Translations under genes and position numbers: made by a program
The notes under the pieces: model-generated
What the model saw: only the letters and a program-made list of their open reading frames with translations
What the model was told of the DNA's origin: nothing
Databases searched by the model: none
Assembly (NCBI RefSeq): GCF_001676785.2
Contig: NZ_CP015910.2
Coordinates: 2,728,001-2,792,000, forward strand
Direction of reading: 5' to 3'
Length of the DNA: 64,000 nt
DNA from: Brachyspira hyodysenteriae ATCC 27164
GTDB taxonomy: Bacteria; Spirochaetota; Brachyspiria; Brachyspirales; Brachyspiraceae
In this document: piece by piece, positions 18,643 through 27,500 of the stretch
Layout of the letters: each line of letters opens with the position of its first letter
Position numbering within the stretch: the first letter of the stretch is position 1

Positions 18643-19095
18643 TTAAAATGTTTGCATCAACTCTAATATTATACCATCAGGATCTTTGAAATATAAAGCC
18701 TTACTCTTTGAAAATCCGTAAGAAGTAAAATCGAATTCCTGAGGCGATGATAAGCATTCTACATTATTATCAATTAAATGTTTATATACTTTTTCTATAT
18801 TATCTACTCTGAAGCATATTTCAGACGTAGAAATTTTATTTAATTTAGATTCATCTTTTATAGTTTCAGGACTTATAAATTGCAATAATTCTATAGGAGG
18901 AGCTATTATATTATCGCTGCCGTTAAGATAAGCAATTTTTACTTTGCAGTCATTCATTGCAAAAAGAGCATCTGTTTCTTCGCCTTCCATTAAAGCCTCT
19001 CCTATTAATGTTAAGCCTAAAACATCTCTGTAAAAATTAATAGATCTTTCCATATCGCTTACTGTAAGACCTATATGCATTACTTCCTTTAACAT
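18643..19095 (-). CDS. VOC-family (glyoxalase I-like) protein
   Basis: 150 residues forming two βαβββ modules: MHIGLTVSDMERSINFYRDVLGL at the start and EICFRVDNIEKVYKHLIDNNVECL…ALYFKDPDGIILELMQ at the end. Metal-ligand candidates are His9 and the C-terminal Glu in ILELMQ. It could be lactoylglutathione lyase-like or another VOC metalloenzyme; the substrate cannot be told. A GTG nine bases upstream is in frame but lies inside the TTAGGAGTG ribosome binding site, so the ATG at 19095 is the start. Confidence 0.87.
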   Translation of the reverse strand: MLKEVMHIGLTVSDMERSINFYRDVLGLTLIGEALMEGEETDALFAMNDCKVKIAYLNGSDNIIAPPIELLQFISPETIKDESKLNKISTSEICFRVDNIEKVYKHLIDNNVECLSSPQEFDFTSYGFSKSKALYFKDPDGIILELMQTF

Positions 19096-19181
19096 AAAAT
19101 TCACTCCTAATAAAATTTTATCAATATAATTCTAACAAAAAATAAAATAATATGAAATATATTTAATAAAATTAAATTTTA

Positions 19182-19271
19182 TTAACGCACGGTGAATGAA
19201 TTATCATATATAAATTTAAATCATATTTTTAAATTAATCTATATTTAAAGTTCTGCTATGCGTGCGGTGTA
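19182..19271. repeat. Core copy of dispersed intergenic element (copy C)
   Basis: Starts with AACGCACGGTG and ends with GCTATGCGTGCGG about 75 bp later, with AAATTTAAAT in the middle. It is the reverse orientation of the cores at 23878-23960 and 30218-30302. The flanking GC boxes seen in those two copies are absent. It lies between the divergent VOC and yebC genes in a 300-bp spacer. Confidence 0.75.
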
Positions 19272-19314
19272 TAAGAATATAAATATGATAATCAATCAAA
19301 ATATACATTATAAG

Positions 19315-19343
19315 TTGACAATAGTTGTATTTTGATATATAAT
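19315..19343 (+). promoter_or_regulatory. Promoter for yebC
   Basis: Consensus TTGACA (19315-19320), 17-bp spacer, TATAAT (19338-19343), 52 bp before the start codon. Confidence 0.9.
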
Positions 19344-19395
19344 TATGGCGAATAAATAATCTATAAATAAAAAATCTAATAAACAGAGGTGTAAT

Positions 19396-20139
19396 ATGTC
19401 AGGACACTCCAAGTGGGCTAGTATTAAACATAAAAAAGCCGCAAATGACTCAAAAAAAGGTAAAATTTGGTCAAAAATAGCAAAAGAAATAACAATCGCA
19501 GTAAAAGAAGGCGGAAGCCCAGACCCAGACCAGAATGCAAGATTAAGAATGGTTATAGTAAAAGCTAAAGGTACTAACATGCCTAATGATAATATAGACA
19601 GAGCTATAAAAAGAGGTGCTGGAGCAGGCGAAGGTGCTAATATCGAAGAAATGTCTTATGAAGGTTATGCTCCAGGCGGAGTTGCTATCATTGTAGACGT
19701 TGCTACAGATAATAAAAATAGAACTGCTGCTGAAATAAGATCTATATTCAGTAAAAACGGCGGAAACTTGGCAGAAAACGGTGCAGTTTCTTGGCAGTTT
19801 AAGAAAAAAGCTGTTGTAATGATACCTGCTGCTGGAAATACTGAAGAAAGTTTAATGGATATAGTACTTGATGCCGGCGCTGAAGATATAGAACAAGATG
19901 AAGAAGTATTTACTATCACTGGACCTATGGAAACTTTATCATCTATAGTTGATGCTTTAAAAGCTAAAGGTATAGAACCTGAAAGTGCTGAAATTGTACG
20001 CGTTGCTGATAATACTATGACTATAGCTGAAAATGATGCTAAAAAAGTTATGAAAATCATAGGTTTATTTGAAGACCATGATGATGTTTCTGCTGTAGCT
20101 ACTAACTTAGAAATCACTGATAACTTAATAGAAGAATAA
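19396..20139 (+). CDS. yebC: YebC/PmpR family regulatory protein
   Basis: 247 residues, full length for the family. It begins MSGHSKWASIKHKKAANDSKKGKIWSK, the family signature, followed by GGSPDPDQNARLR, DNIDRAIKRGAG and YEGYAPGGVAIIV. YebC proteins are cytoplasmic and are described both as DNA-binding transcription regulators and as translation factors acting on proline stretches. GAGGTG precedes the ATG. ruvC follows 42 bp later, the classic yebC-ruvC neighbourhood. Confidence 0.96.
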   Translation: MSGHSKWASIKHKKAANDSKKGKIWSKIAKEITIAVKEGGSPDPDQNARLRMVIVKAKGTNMPNDNIDRAIKRGAGAGEGANIEEMSYEGYAPGGVAIIVDVATDNKNRTAAEIRSIFSKNGGNLAENGAVSWQFKKKAVVMIPAAGNTEESLMDIVLDAGAEDIEQDEEVFTITGPMETLSSIVDALKAKGIEPESAEIVRVADNTMTIAENDAKKVMKIIGLFEDHDDVSAVATNLEITDNLIEE

Positions 20140-20181
20140 TAATTATCATAAAATAAACAATCAAAAGCAATTAATATCTTT

Positions 20182-20664
20182 ATGATAACTTTAGGAATAG
20201 ACCCGGGATTTGCTAGATGCGGATATGCTTTTATAGAAGCAAAAAACTCTGCATATAAAATAGTGGATTCCGGGCTTATTGAAACCTTTCAAAATCAAGA
20301 ATATAATCAAAGACTTTCTTTTATATATACTCAATTAGATGAACTTATAAAAAAATATAAGCCTTCTAATGCCGCAATAGAAGAATTATTTTTCTCTAAA
20401 AATACTAAAACCGCAATAAAAGTTGCCGAAGCTAGAGGCGTTATAATATTAGCTTTAACACTTAATAACATTGAGTTTCAGGAATACAAACCGAAAGAGG
20501 TAAAGTCTCAAATAACAGGCAATGGAAATGCAAATAAAGATGCCATGATGAAAATGGTAAACCTATTCACAGGCTCTAATATTATTCAAGATGATACAGC
20601 CGATGCTGTAGCTATTGCCTTGGCTCATGCCTCAAGAAACAGAATATTCAATGATATCAAATGA
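20182..20664 (+). CDS. ruvC: Crossover junction endodeoxyribonuclease RuvC
   Basis: 160 residues. RuvC resolves Holliday junctions as a dimer with RuvAB. The four catalytic acids are in place: Asp7 (LGIDPGF), Glu67 (AAIEELFF), and Asp138/Asp141 (DDTADAVAIALAH). The length is normal. No good ribosome binding site precedes ATG 20182, so translation may depend on read-through from yebC. The 3' end overlaps the convergent gene by 8 bp. ruvA and ruvB are not in the window. Confidence 0.95.
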   Translation: MITLGIDPGFARCGYAFIEAKNSAYKIVDSGLIETFQNQEYNQRLSFIYTQLDELIKKYKPSNAAIEELFFSKNTKTAIKVAEARGVIILALTLNNIEFQEYKPKEVKSQITGNGNANKDAMMKMVNLFTGSNIIQDDTADAVAIALAHASRNRIFNDIK

Positions 20665-21385
20665 TAGGTTTTTCATAATTAATATCATCTATCAAATATA
20701 TATTATCTTTATGATTAGTCTTAGGTGTTTCAGTGTCTTCTGATGTTTCCGATGTTTCTGAATTTTCTGATGTTTCTGAGTCTTGAGAACTTTCATCTGT
20801 TGATCTTTGATTTTCTAGTATAGATTCAAATTCTGCTTTATAATTCTCTAATATAGTGCCGCTAAAATCAGCATATAATAAAATATCTTTTAATTCTTCT
20901 AAATCATAAACATAAGTATATGTATACTTTGCACTGCCTATAGTTTCTAAAGCTCTTACGGCTAAAGTACTATTATACAATAACTCCTTAAGTAGAGTTA
21001 AACTTTTCTGACTTGCAATTTGCGAATTTGTTAATGAATAAAATTCGCTTTCACCATATTTATTTAAAGATGTATTTCTAGGTTCATTTTTACCTAATCT
21101 ATATATGAGATCTATTTTATCATTATCATTAATACGCTGTTTAAAAAGCAAAGAAGGAGTATATAAATTAATATTAATAGAATTACTGTTTACTTTTATC
21201 ATTAAAGTATTGAAGTTTAAACTATTTTGTTCCTGCTTTTTTATAAAAATAGAAATTTCTTTTTCATCTGTTATAGGATCTATTTTTTCAACCAAATGCC
21301 ATTTACCAATTGAATAATACTGCGAATATAATATAGAAGAACTGATAAAAATCATAGCAATAATAATTCTATTTATTATGTACAT
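20657..21385 (-). CDS. Hypothetical exported protein with Ser/Glu/Thr repeat tail
   Basis: 242 residues from the ATG at 21385, which has GGAG 6-7 bases upstream. An in-frame ATG 12 bases earlier is possible. The N-terminal signal peptide is MYIINRIIIAMIFISSSILYSQ. The body starts GKWHLVEKIDPITDEKEISIFIKK, a β-rich exported domain of unknown family. Around residues 200-225 there is a low-complexity run of SETSE-type repeats encoded by a short imperfect DNA repeat (about 20725-20795), which could vary in length. No function can be given. Confidence 0.75.
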   Translation of the reverse strand: MYIINRIIIAMIFISSSILYSQYYSIGKWHLVEKIDPITDEKEISIFIKKQEQNSLNFNTLMIKVNSNSININLYTPSLLFKQRINDNDKIDLIYRLGKNEPRNTSLNKYGESEFYSLTNSQIASQKSLTLLKELLYNSTLAVRALETIGSAKYTYTYVYDLEELKDILLYADFSGTILENYKAEFESILENQRSTDESSQDSETSENSETSETSEDTETPKTNHKDNIYLIDDINYEKPII

Positions 21386-21494
21386 AAACAACTCCATTTA
21401 CTTCTCTATAGTTATATTATGATAGTTTTCTCAATTAAAATCAATAATAAATATGAAATTAAAAAAAAATTTTGTGTATTTTAGTTTACATATC

Positions 21495-21536
21495 AAAATA
21501 AAAACAGCAGAAAACTAATAATTTAGCTCTCTGCTG
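21495..21536 (-). terminator. Terminator of the PfkB kinase gene
   Basis: Minus-strand stem CAGCAGA / TCTGCTG with an 18-nt loop, followed by TTTTTATTTT. Confidence 0.7.
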
Positions 21537-21566
21537 CAATAAAAAATAATAAAATAAATGTTATTT

Positions 21567-22493
21567 TTATTTTAAATTAATTTCTTTAATTTCTACTTTA
21601 TCAAGTAAATTATTCATATCTTCAAATGTTGTAAGCCCCTCATTAAAAGCTGTAGCAGTACCTGAAGCTATAGCATATTTATATGAATCTAGTATACTTA
21701 AATTTTTACTTATACCATATACAATACCAGCTACCATAGCATCTCCGGCACCAACAGAACTTATAAGCTTTCCATCAGGAGCATTACCTATATAAGAGCC
21801 GTCCTTATTAACTAAAGCAGAACCATCTTTTCCCAATGATACTATAACATTCTCACTGCCGTCTTCTACTAATTGCTTAGCATAAGTTATAATATCATAT
21901 ACTGTTCTTATATCCCTTCCAAAATATTCAGATAATTCTTTTCTATTTGGTTTAGTAAGAAAAACATTTTCTTTCACTGCTATTTTAAAAGCATTCTCTC
22001 TTGAATCTAATATTATTTTTACATTATTTTTTGATTTTGTTTTTTGTATAATATCTTTATAAATATCTTCTTTAACAGAACTAGGCACACTTCCTGAAAG
22101 AACTAATATATCATTATCTTGAATATTGTCTATAATAGAAAGTAATTCATCTATATTTTCAGGCAATATTTTAGGAGATTTACCCATTATTTCTGTTTCT
22201 TTCTTTTCTGTTTTTATTTTCACATTGATTCTAGTATTTTGTGCAAGAGAAATAAAGTTATCTTTAATTCCATATTTATTTAAATCTGTTTTTATATATT
22301 CCCCTGTAAAACCTCCGCAAAATCCTAGAGCAATGGATTCAATTCCAAAATTTTTCAATACTTTAGAAACATTTATTCCTTTACCTCCGGCTAAAGTATA
22401 AGAGTTATTTACTTTATTTAATTCTCCCTCTTCAAATTTATTCATGTCTATGTAATAGTCTACTGCTGGATTTAATGTTAAAGTATAAATCAT
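21567..22493 (-). CDS. fruK: 1-phosphofructokinase-type PfkB sugar kinase
   Basis: 308 residues. LTLNPAVDYYIDM at the start and LAGGKGINVSKVLKNFG at 34-50 are the N-terminal PfkB signature of the hexose-phosphate branch (FruK/LacC). SSVGAGDAMVAG holds the anion hole and the catalytic base Asp251. It would phosphorylate fructose-1-phosphate, or possibly tagatose-6-phosphate, with ATP. No fructose PTS gene is adjacent, so the exact sugar phosphate is not settled. AGGAG precedes the ATG and a terminator follows. Confidence 0.87.
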   Translation of the reverse strand: MIYTLTLNPAVDYYIDMNKFEEGELNKVNNSYTLAGGKGINVSKVLKNFGIESIALGFCGGFTGEYIKTDLNKYGIKDNFISLAQNTRINVKIKTEKKETEIMGKSPKILPENIDELLSIIDNIQDNDILVLSGSVPSSVKEDIYKDIIQKTKSKNNVKIILDSRENAFKIAVKENVFLTKPNRKELSEYFGRDIRTVYDIITYAKQLVEDGSENVIVSLGKDGSALVNKDGSYIGNAPDGKLISSVGAGDAMVAGIVYGISKNLSILDSYKYAIASGTATAFNEGLTTFEDMNNLLDKVEIKEINLK

Positions 22494-22632
22494 GAAAACT
22501 CCTCTTTTTTAGTAAATAATATTAATTACATAGAAGTATATACGAAAAAATAAAAAAATAAAATATCAATTACAATAAAAAACTATTATCATATTTTACT
22601 TAATCAAAGTAAAAATATATAAAAAATAATTC

Positions 22633-22661
22633 TTTGACTTTTTTTGTAATTTAATTATACT
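22633..22661 (+). promoter_or_regulatory. Promoter for galE
   Basis: TTGACT (22633-22638), 17-bp spacer, TATACT (22656-22661), 40 bp upstream of the start. Confidence 0.75.
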
Positions 22662-22700
22662 TTATTTATATAATAAAACTTTTTAATTTGGAGTATTAAT

Positions 22701-23693
22701 ATGGCTGTTTTAGTATGCGGAGGAGCCGGATATATAGGCTCACATGTAGTTAATGAACTTTTAAAACAGAATATAGAAACTGTTATAATAGATTCATTAG
22801 AATATGGGCATAAAGATGCTATTAAAGACTGCAAGAATTTTTATCAGGGAAATATAGGAGACAGTGATTTACTTGATAAAATTTTTAAAAGTCATGATAT
22901 TGATTCTGTAATGCATTTATGTGCTTATATAGAAGTAGGAGAAAGTGTACAAAATCCTGCTAAATATTATCATAACAATGTATCTAATTCTATTAATCTT
23001 CTTAATGCAATGCTTAAAGCAAAAGTAAAGAATTTTATATTTTCTTCTACAGCTGCAGTTTATGGAGAACCAGAAGCTATACCATTAAAAGAGGATTGCA
23101 GAAAAGAACCTACTAATCCTTATGGAGATAGTAAATTAGCATTAGAAAAAATACTTTCTTGGTATACTAAAGCTTATGATTTTAATTATGTGGCTTTAAG
23201 ATATTTTAATGCTTCAGGTGCTCACCCAGACGGACATATTGGTGAAGATCATAAACCTGAATCACATTTGATACCATTAATACTTCAAGTACCGCTTGGA
23301 AAAAGAGAATCCATAAAAATATTCGGTGATGACTACCCTACTCCTGATGGAACTTGTTTAAGAGATTATATACATGTTTGCGATTTGGCTTTAGCACATA
23401 TTGCAGCTATGAATTACTTAAAGAAAGGCGGAAAAAGTGTTGCTTGTAATTTGGGTAATGGAAACGGATTTAGTGTAAAAGAAGTTATTGAAGTAGCTAG
23501 AAAAGTAACAGGACATCCTATACCTGCAGAAGTTTGTCCTAGAAGAGCCGGAGATTCATCAGAGCTTATTGCAAGCAGTGAGAGAGCGAAAGAAGTTTTA
23601 GGCTGGACTCCTACTATAGACTCATTAGAAACTATAGTACAAACTGCTTGGAATTGGCATAAAAATCATCCTAACGGATATAATGACAGATAA
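22701..23693 (+). CDS. galE: UDP-glucose 4-epimerase
   Basis: 330 residues, extended short-chain dehydrogenase fold. The NAD-binding GGAGYIGSH is at 7-15 and the catalytic triad is Ser116/Thr117, Tyr141 and Lys145 (NPYGDSKLALEK). LRYFNASGAHPDG and the PRRAGDSSELIAS stretch near 280 are typical GalE. It interconverts UDP-glucose and UDP-galactose for glycan synthesis. It has TTGGAG upstream, its own promoter and its own terminator, so it is monocistronic. Confidence 0.94.
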   Translation: MAVLVCGGAGYIGSHVVNELLKQNIETVIIDSLEYGHKDAIKDCKNFYQGNIGDSDLLDKIFKSHDIDSVMHLCAYIEVGESVQNPAKYYHNNVSNSINLLNAMLKAKVKNFIFSSTAAVYGEPEAIPLKEDCRKEPTNPYGDSKLALEKILSWYTKAYDFNYVALRYFNASGAHPDGHIGEDHKPESHLIPLILQVPLGKRESIKIFGDDYPTPDGTCLRDYIHVCDLALAHIAAMNYLKKGGKSVACNLGNGNGFSVKEVIEVARKVTGHPIPAEVCPRRAGDSSELIASSERAKEVLGWTPTIDSLETIVQTAWNWHKNHPNGYNDR

Positions 23694-23718
23694 TATTTAT
23701 TTATAACAATAAAAAATT

Positions 23719-23746
23719 AAAGGGGCTTAAATTAAGTCCCTTTTTT
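23719..23746 (+). terminator. Terminator of galE
   Basis: AAAGGGGCTTAA / TTAAGTCCCTTT stem with one G·U pair and a T run. Confidence 0.85.
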
Positions 23747-23764
23747 ATAGCTTTATTCTAATTT

Positions 23765-24073
23765 CCCACCCTCTATGCTTTTCAATTAATTTATAAAATT
23801 TTTGTTTTTATTTCTTTAAGGCTATAATTAAAAAAACATGCCCGCCCTAGATTATTTAAAAATACAGATTTACAAATACGCACGTTTAGCAATTCTAAAT
23901 ATATAAATTAATTAATCATTCAAATTTAAATTATATAATAAAATCTACTCACCGTGCGTTTAGATAGCCAAAAATCTAATCAAAAGCTTGGGTGGGTTGT
24001 GCTTTTTTGTGTTAGTTAACAAAATAAAGAATATAAATATGTGAAATAAAGGCAATAAATATATAGGGCGGGG
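23765..24073. repeat. Symmetrical intergenic element of about 310 bp (copy A)
   Basis: Fills the 450-bp spacer between convergent galE and jag. Order: CCCACCC (23765), about 69 AT-rich bp, CCCGCCC (23841), about 30 bp, an 83-bp core from ACGCACG (23878) to ACCGTGCGTT (ends 23960), about 30 bp, GGGTGGG (23990), about 69 bp, GGGCGGGG (24066). The left half thus mirrors the right half. The same layout with the same spacings is found at 30103-30413. The outer spacers are also similar in the same orientation: TTTTCAATTAATTTATAAA in A, TTTTCAATCAATTTATAAA in B. No reading frame or promoter is evident. Confidence 0.85.
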
Positions 24074-24093
24074 AATTAGAATAAAATTTTAAT

Positions 24094-24125
24094 ATATAAA
24101 AAAAGGAGGCTTAAAAAGCCCCCTT
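24094..24125 (-). terminator. Terminator of the rpmH-jag cluster
   Basis: Minus-strand stem AAGGGGGCTT / AAGCCTCCTT with a T run, 22 bp past the jag stop codon. Confidence 0.85.
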
Positions 24126-24146
24126 ATTAATTAAATCATATAATGA

Positions 24147-24851
24147 TTATCTGTTTCTATAATATGATTTATTATAACCGCCTCTGTCATTATATCTTTT
24201 ATTGTTGTAACCGCCTTTTCTTTTTGAATATACTTTTACACTTCTGTATGGCGGTTCACCATCACTCTTAGTTTCAACATCATTATCATTTTGAAGTTCT
24301 AAGTGTATTATTCTTCTTTCATATGGCGACATAGGATCTAGAGCTACAACTCTTCTAGTCTTTTTAGCTTGCTGAGCAGCCTGACGAGCAATATGCTTTA
24401 AAGTTTCTTCGCGTCTTTCTCTGTATCCATCAACATCTAATATAATATGCCTTTCAGTATCATCATTGAATTTTTTAGAAGCTATCAATGAAATAATAAA
24501 CTGTAAAGCTTCCAAAGTAGCACCTTTTTTACCTATTAAAACACCAGAGTCCTCTGTAGAAATATTAATATAAATTCTTTTTTCACTTTCTTCTTTAGCA
24601 GTAACCTCAGCATCAACGCCCATATATTTTAAAATATTAGATACTATAGATTGAAATTCACCTAAATTTGTAGAAATTTCCTCATAATAAACTCTTATAA
24701 TAGTAGGAGATTCTTCTCCAAAACCTAACAATGTTCGTTTACCCTTATCTATTACCTCAATTCTAACCTGATCTTCCGTAAGATTAAGTTCCTCCAGTGC
24801 CTTACTAACGGCTTCCTTTTCTGATTTACCACTAAACTCTTTTACTAACAT
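24147..24851 (-). CDS. jag: Jag/KhpB RNA-binding protein (Jag-N, KH, R3H)
   Basis: 234 residues. Jag-N domain at 1-55 (VKEFSGKSEKEAVSKALEE…LLGFGEE). The KH domain has VLIGKKGATLEALQFII, and the R3H domain about 140-205 has LDPMSPYERRIIHLELQ. A Gly/Tyr/Arg/Asn-rich tail (KGGYNNKRYND…) is an extra, probably RNA-binding, extension. The family links cell-envelope growth with RNA binding and always travels with yidC. GGAGG lies before the ATG. It follows yidC by 64 bp. Confidence 0.94.
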   Translation of the reverse strand: MLVKEFSGKSEKEAVSKALEELNLTEDQVRIEVIDKGKRTLLGFGEESPTIIRVYYEEISTNLGEFQSIVSNILKYMGVDAEVTAKEESEKRIYINISTEDSGVLIGKKGATLEALQFIISLIASKKFNDDTERHIILDVDGYRERREETLKHIARQAAQQAKKTRRVVALDPMSPYERRIIHLELQNDNDVETKSDGEPPYRSVKVYSKRKGGYNNKRYNDRGGYNKSYYRNR

Positions 24852-24915
24852 AGTATCCTCCTTTCTATATGATAAAGCAACATTTTTTATATCGCTTTTA
24901 ATTTGTTAATAACCA

Positions 24916-26796
24916 TTATCTCTTTTTTCTTTTTTTCTTTTTACCTATCTGTTTTGTTTCTTCTTCCTCAACTATTTCATTAGTATTAGATTTATCTATC
25001 TTTGAAGTTATAAACTGCTGAGCAACCCCAAATATATTCTGTGCTGTCCAATATAAAGCAAGTCCGCTTGCAAAGTTATAGAACATAAGAAGCATCATAA
25101 GCGGGAAAATAGTAGTCATCATCTTCATCTGTGCAGCTGCACTAGAATTTCCTGCTGAAGACGAAGGCTGCAATTTCATACTTAAATAACTAGTCAATGC
25201 CATCACTATAGGGAATAAGTTAAAATTAAAACCTCCTAATATAGGTATGCCTGCCGGAAATACAAATAATTTATCAGGAGAAGAAAGGTCTGTTATCCAT
25301 AAGAATGGAGTATTCCTTAATTCTACCATAGACTGCATAAGATAGAAAAATGCTATTAACAATGGAAATGGCAATAACATAGGAAGACATCCGCCTAAAG
25401 GATTAATCTTCTCTTTTTTATAAATAGCCATTATCTCAGCATTTAATTTATCAGGATTATCTTTATATTGTTCTCTTATGCGCTCTATTTTAGGATTAAC
25501 CAATTGCATCTTTTTCATAGATTTATAAGAAGCATGATTGAGCGGAAAAGTTACAAGCTTAAATAAGAATGTAAACAACAATATAGCCCATGCATAATTC
25601 TTTGTAATATTATACAGAGCATTAAGAATAACATCTAATATATAAGTTAAAGGTCTTAAATTAAGTCCTAAGAAAGATTCTTGGAATATAGATTCATAAG
25701 ATTCTTCTAAATAATACTTAGAAAAAGTTCTTCTTACTTTAGGTCCCATAAATACTGAATAATTATCAGTAATAGAAGAACCGCTTTTAATAGTATGTTT
25801 AGACATTAAATTTGCTACATGAAAATCATTTCTATATTCATTAGTTGAAGGCTTAGAAAAAGTCATAGTTTCAAAAACAGTATTATTAGATTGTGCAGGA
25901 GAAGAAATAATAGCAAAATATCTATTATTCAAAGCTACCCATTTATCCTCACCTTCATATATAGCATATCTCATCTGATTAGTTTTGATTCCCTTTGAAG
26001 AATTACCAAATCCAAATAATCTTGAGAAAATATTATCTTTTACTATATCTCCTGTTAATAATATTTTAGATTTACCATTTCCTTTTATCAAATATTGTGC
26101 TTTAGTAGCATCTTCTCTTATGGCATTTTTATCTGTTCTGTATGGACCTATACCTGTAGCGAGAAAATATGAATAAAATAGAGAAAGATCTTTTTCACCT
26201 ACATTTTCTATATTAACAGAATTTTTTAACTGATATGGATCTTCACCAAAAGTAAAAGTTTTAGTTATTTTAACTTCTGTATTATCAATAATAGCATTAG
26301 CAGAATATGAAACTTTATCGCCGCTTTCTTCTATTAATTGATAATCCAAATTTTCAGGTATTGCTATAGAATTTGATAGGTTTTGAAAAGTTACAGTAAA
26401 AGGATAAATACCTTCATAAACCTGCTCCACCATATCAATAATTTCATTAGTAGCATCTGCCCCTAAATCCTGCGGATAATAATTTTTTAATTTATATGAA
26501 TACAAAGAACCATTTTTAAAAGTTGCTATAACATACTCATTTTCAAGTATTTTTTCATTATCATTTATTACAGCATTTGTATTTTCTATCTTTTCTATTT
26601 TTTGCATTTGAGCAGTATTCAATAGAATGTTTTCAGAAGTTATATTATTATTATTATTATTACTGACAGCATTTGAATTTGTACTTACATTAGAATTATA
26701 AACAGGCTTCATTGTTTTTGCCTGATAGAACATGTATAGAAACATTATTATAGCGGAAAGTCCAATAGCTATAACCATTCTTTTATTATTGCTCAT
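24916..26796 (-). CDS. yidC: Membrane protein insertase YidC
   Basis: 626 residues, the Gram-negative form. N-terminal signal-anchor helix (about 8-24), a poly-Asn linker, a large periplasmic β-domain (about 60-370), then the conserved five-helix insertase core with YAWAILLFTFLFKLVTFPL, the cytoplasmic hairpin QLVNPKIERIREQYKDNPDKL and NPLGGCLPMLLPFPLL. The tail is basic (GKKKKRKKR), as in proteins that contact the ribosome. It inserts inner-membrane proteins alone or with Sec. It sits in the rpmH-rnpA-yidD-yidC-jag order, 89 bp after yidD. Confidence 0.96.
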   Translation of the reverse strand: MSNNKRMVIAIGLSAIIMFLYMFYQAKTMKPVYNSNVSTNSNAVSNNNNNNITSENILLNTAQMQKIEKIENTNAVINDNEKILENEYVIATFKNGSLYSYKLKNYYPQDLGADATNEIIDMVEQVYEGIYPFTVTFQNLSNSIAIPENLDYQLIEESGDKVSYSANAIIDNTEVKITKTFTFGEDPYQLKNSVNIENVGEKDLSLFYSYFLATGIGPYRTDKNAIREDATKAQYLIKGNGKSKILLTGDIVKDNIFSRLFGFGNSSKGIKTNQMRYAIYEGEDKWVALNNRYFAIISSPAQSNNTVFETMTFSKPSTNEYRNDFHVANLMSKHTIKSGSSITDNYSVFMGPKVRRTFSKYYLEESYESIFQESFLGLNLRPLTYILDVILNALYNITKNYAWAILLFTFLFKLVTFPLNHASYKSMKKMQLVNPKIERIREQYKDNPDKLNAEIMAIYKKEKINPLGGCLPMLLPFPLLIAFFYLMQSMVELRNTPFLWITDLSSPDKLFVFPAGIPILGGFNFNLFPIVMALTSYLSMKLQPSSSAGNSSAAAQMKMMTTIFPLMMLLMFYNFASGLALYWTAQNIFGVAQQFITSKIDKSNTNEIVEEEETKQIGKKKKRKKR

Positions 26797-26885
26797 AAAA
26801 TGTTAAAGCTCCTTAAATCAATAATATACAAACAAGAATTCTTTAAGCAATTAAAAAAGGAAGATGGTCTAACATATAAAAAATA

Positions 26886-27095
26886 CTATGGCACAGGATC
26901 ATATATTTTTTTTGCTAGGGGGTTACATCTCAGTACTCTGGCAATTGCAAGAAAACTACCCTTTATAGCTCCGTATTTAATGACAGCCTGTTTAGCATAT
27001 TCAGAACATGAAGGTATATATCTGCAGGAAGGTCTTAAATAAGGTGAAATAGCTTTCTGATACAAAAAAATCAAAAACAAAAGAATATTTTTCAT
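26886..27095 (-). CDS. yidD: Membrane protein insertion efficiency factor YidD
   Basis: 69 residues. FLYQKAISPYLRPSCRYIPSCSEYAKQAVIKYG and RVLRCNPL are the YidD signature with its three conserved Cys. It is a small amphipathic, membrane-associated helper of YidC. The start codon overlaps the rnpA stop (ATGA), so the two are translationally coupled. Confidence 0.95.
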   Translation of the reverse strand: MKNILLFLIFLYQKAISPYLRPSCRYIPSCSEYAKQAVIKYGAIKGSFLAIARVLRCNPLAKKIYDPVP

Positions 27096-27472
27096 ATATA
27101 CAAAACCTTCTGAAATAATTTTAATAAGTCTCTTTTATAATCATCAAATGAAGGCAGCTTATAACTATCAAACCTATTAACTATAATAAAATAATCATAT
27201 CCAGTAGGAATTTTATCTTTTTGAGTTCTATATATTTCTCTAACTATCCTCTTAGCTCTATTTCTGCCCACAGAATTAGTTTTGTTTCTTTTTATAGTTA
27301 CAGCAAACCTAGAATATGAGCGATTATTTTTTAATAAGAGCACAGTGTATCTAGAATTATAAATTCTTTTAACACTGCTGCTATTATTAAAGAATGCTGA
27401 TATATCGCTTCTGTGCTTTAACCGCTCTTTACTATATAATTTCAATGAGTATTCCCTGTAACAGTTTTCCAT
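27092..27472 (-). CDS. rnpA: Ribonuclease P protein component
   Basis: 126 residues. YSKERLKHRSDISAFF at the start and the RNR signature NSVGRNRAKRIVREIYR in the centre identify the protein subunit of RNase P, which helps the RNA subunit process tRNA 5' ends. It begins 28 bp after rpmH on the same transcript and overlaps yidD by 4 bp. Confidence 0.95.
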   Translation of the reverse strand: MENCYREYSLKLYSKERLKHRSDISAFFNNSSSVKRIYNSRYTVLLLKNNRSYSRFAVTIKRNKTNSVGRNRAKRIVREIYRTQKDKIPTGYDYFIIVNRFDSYKLPSFDDYKRDLLKLFQKVLYI

Positions 27473-27500
27473 AAGTACTGCTTAATAATTGCTTAATATT

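Noticed and set aside
23878-23960. Invertible core between inverted arms (phase switch)
   Set aside because: Copies A and B have the core in the same orientation relative to their outer spacers, so no inversion is shown.
23765-24073. Insertion sequence or phage attachment site
   Set aside because: No transposase or integrase frame and no target duplication visible; symmetry and box spacing differ from IS ends.
26800-27042. Plus-strand frame opposite yidD and the yidC-yidD gap
   Set aside because: It is the antisense of yidD, which has strong family motifs.
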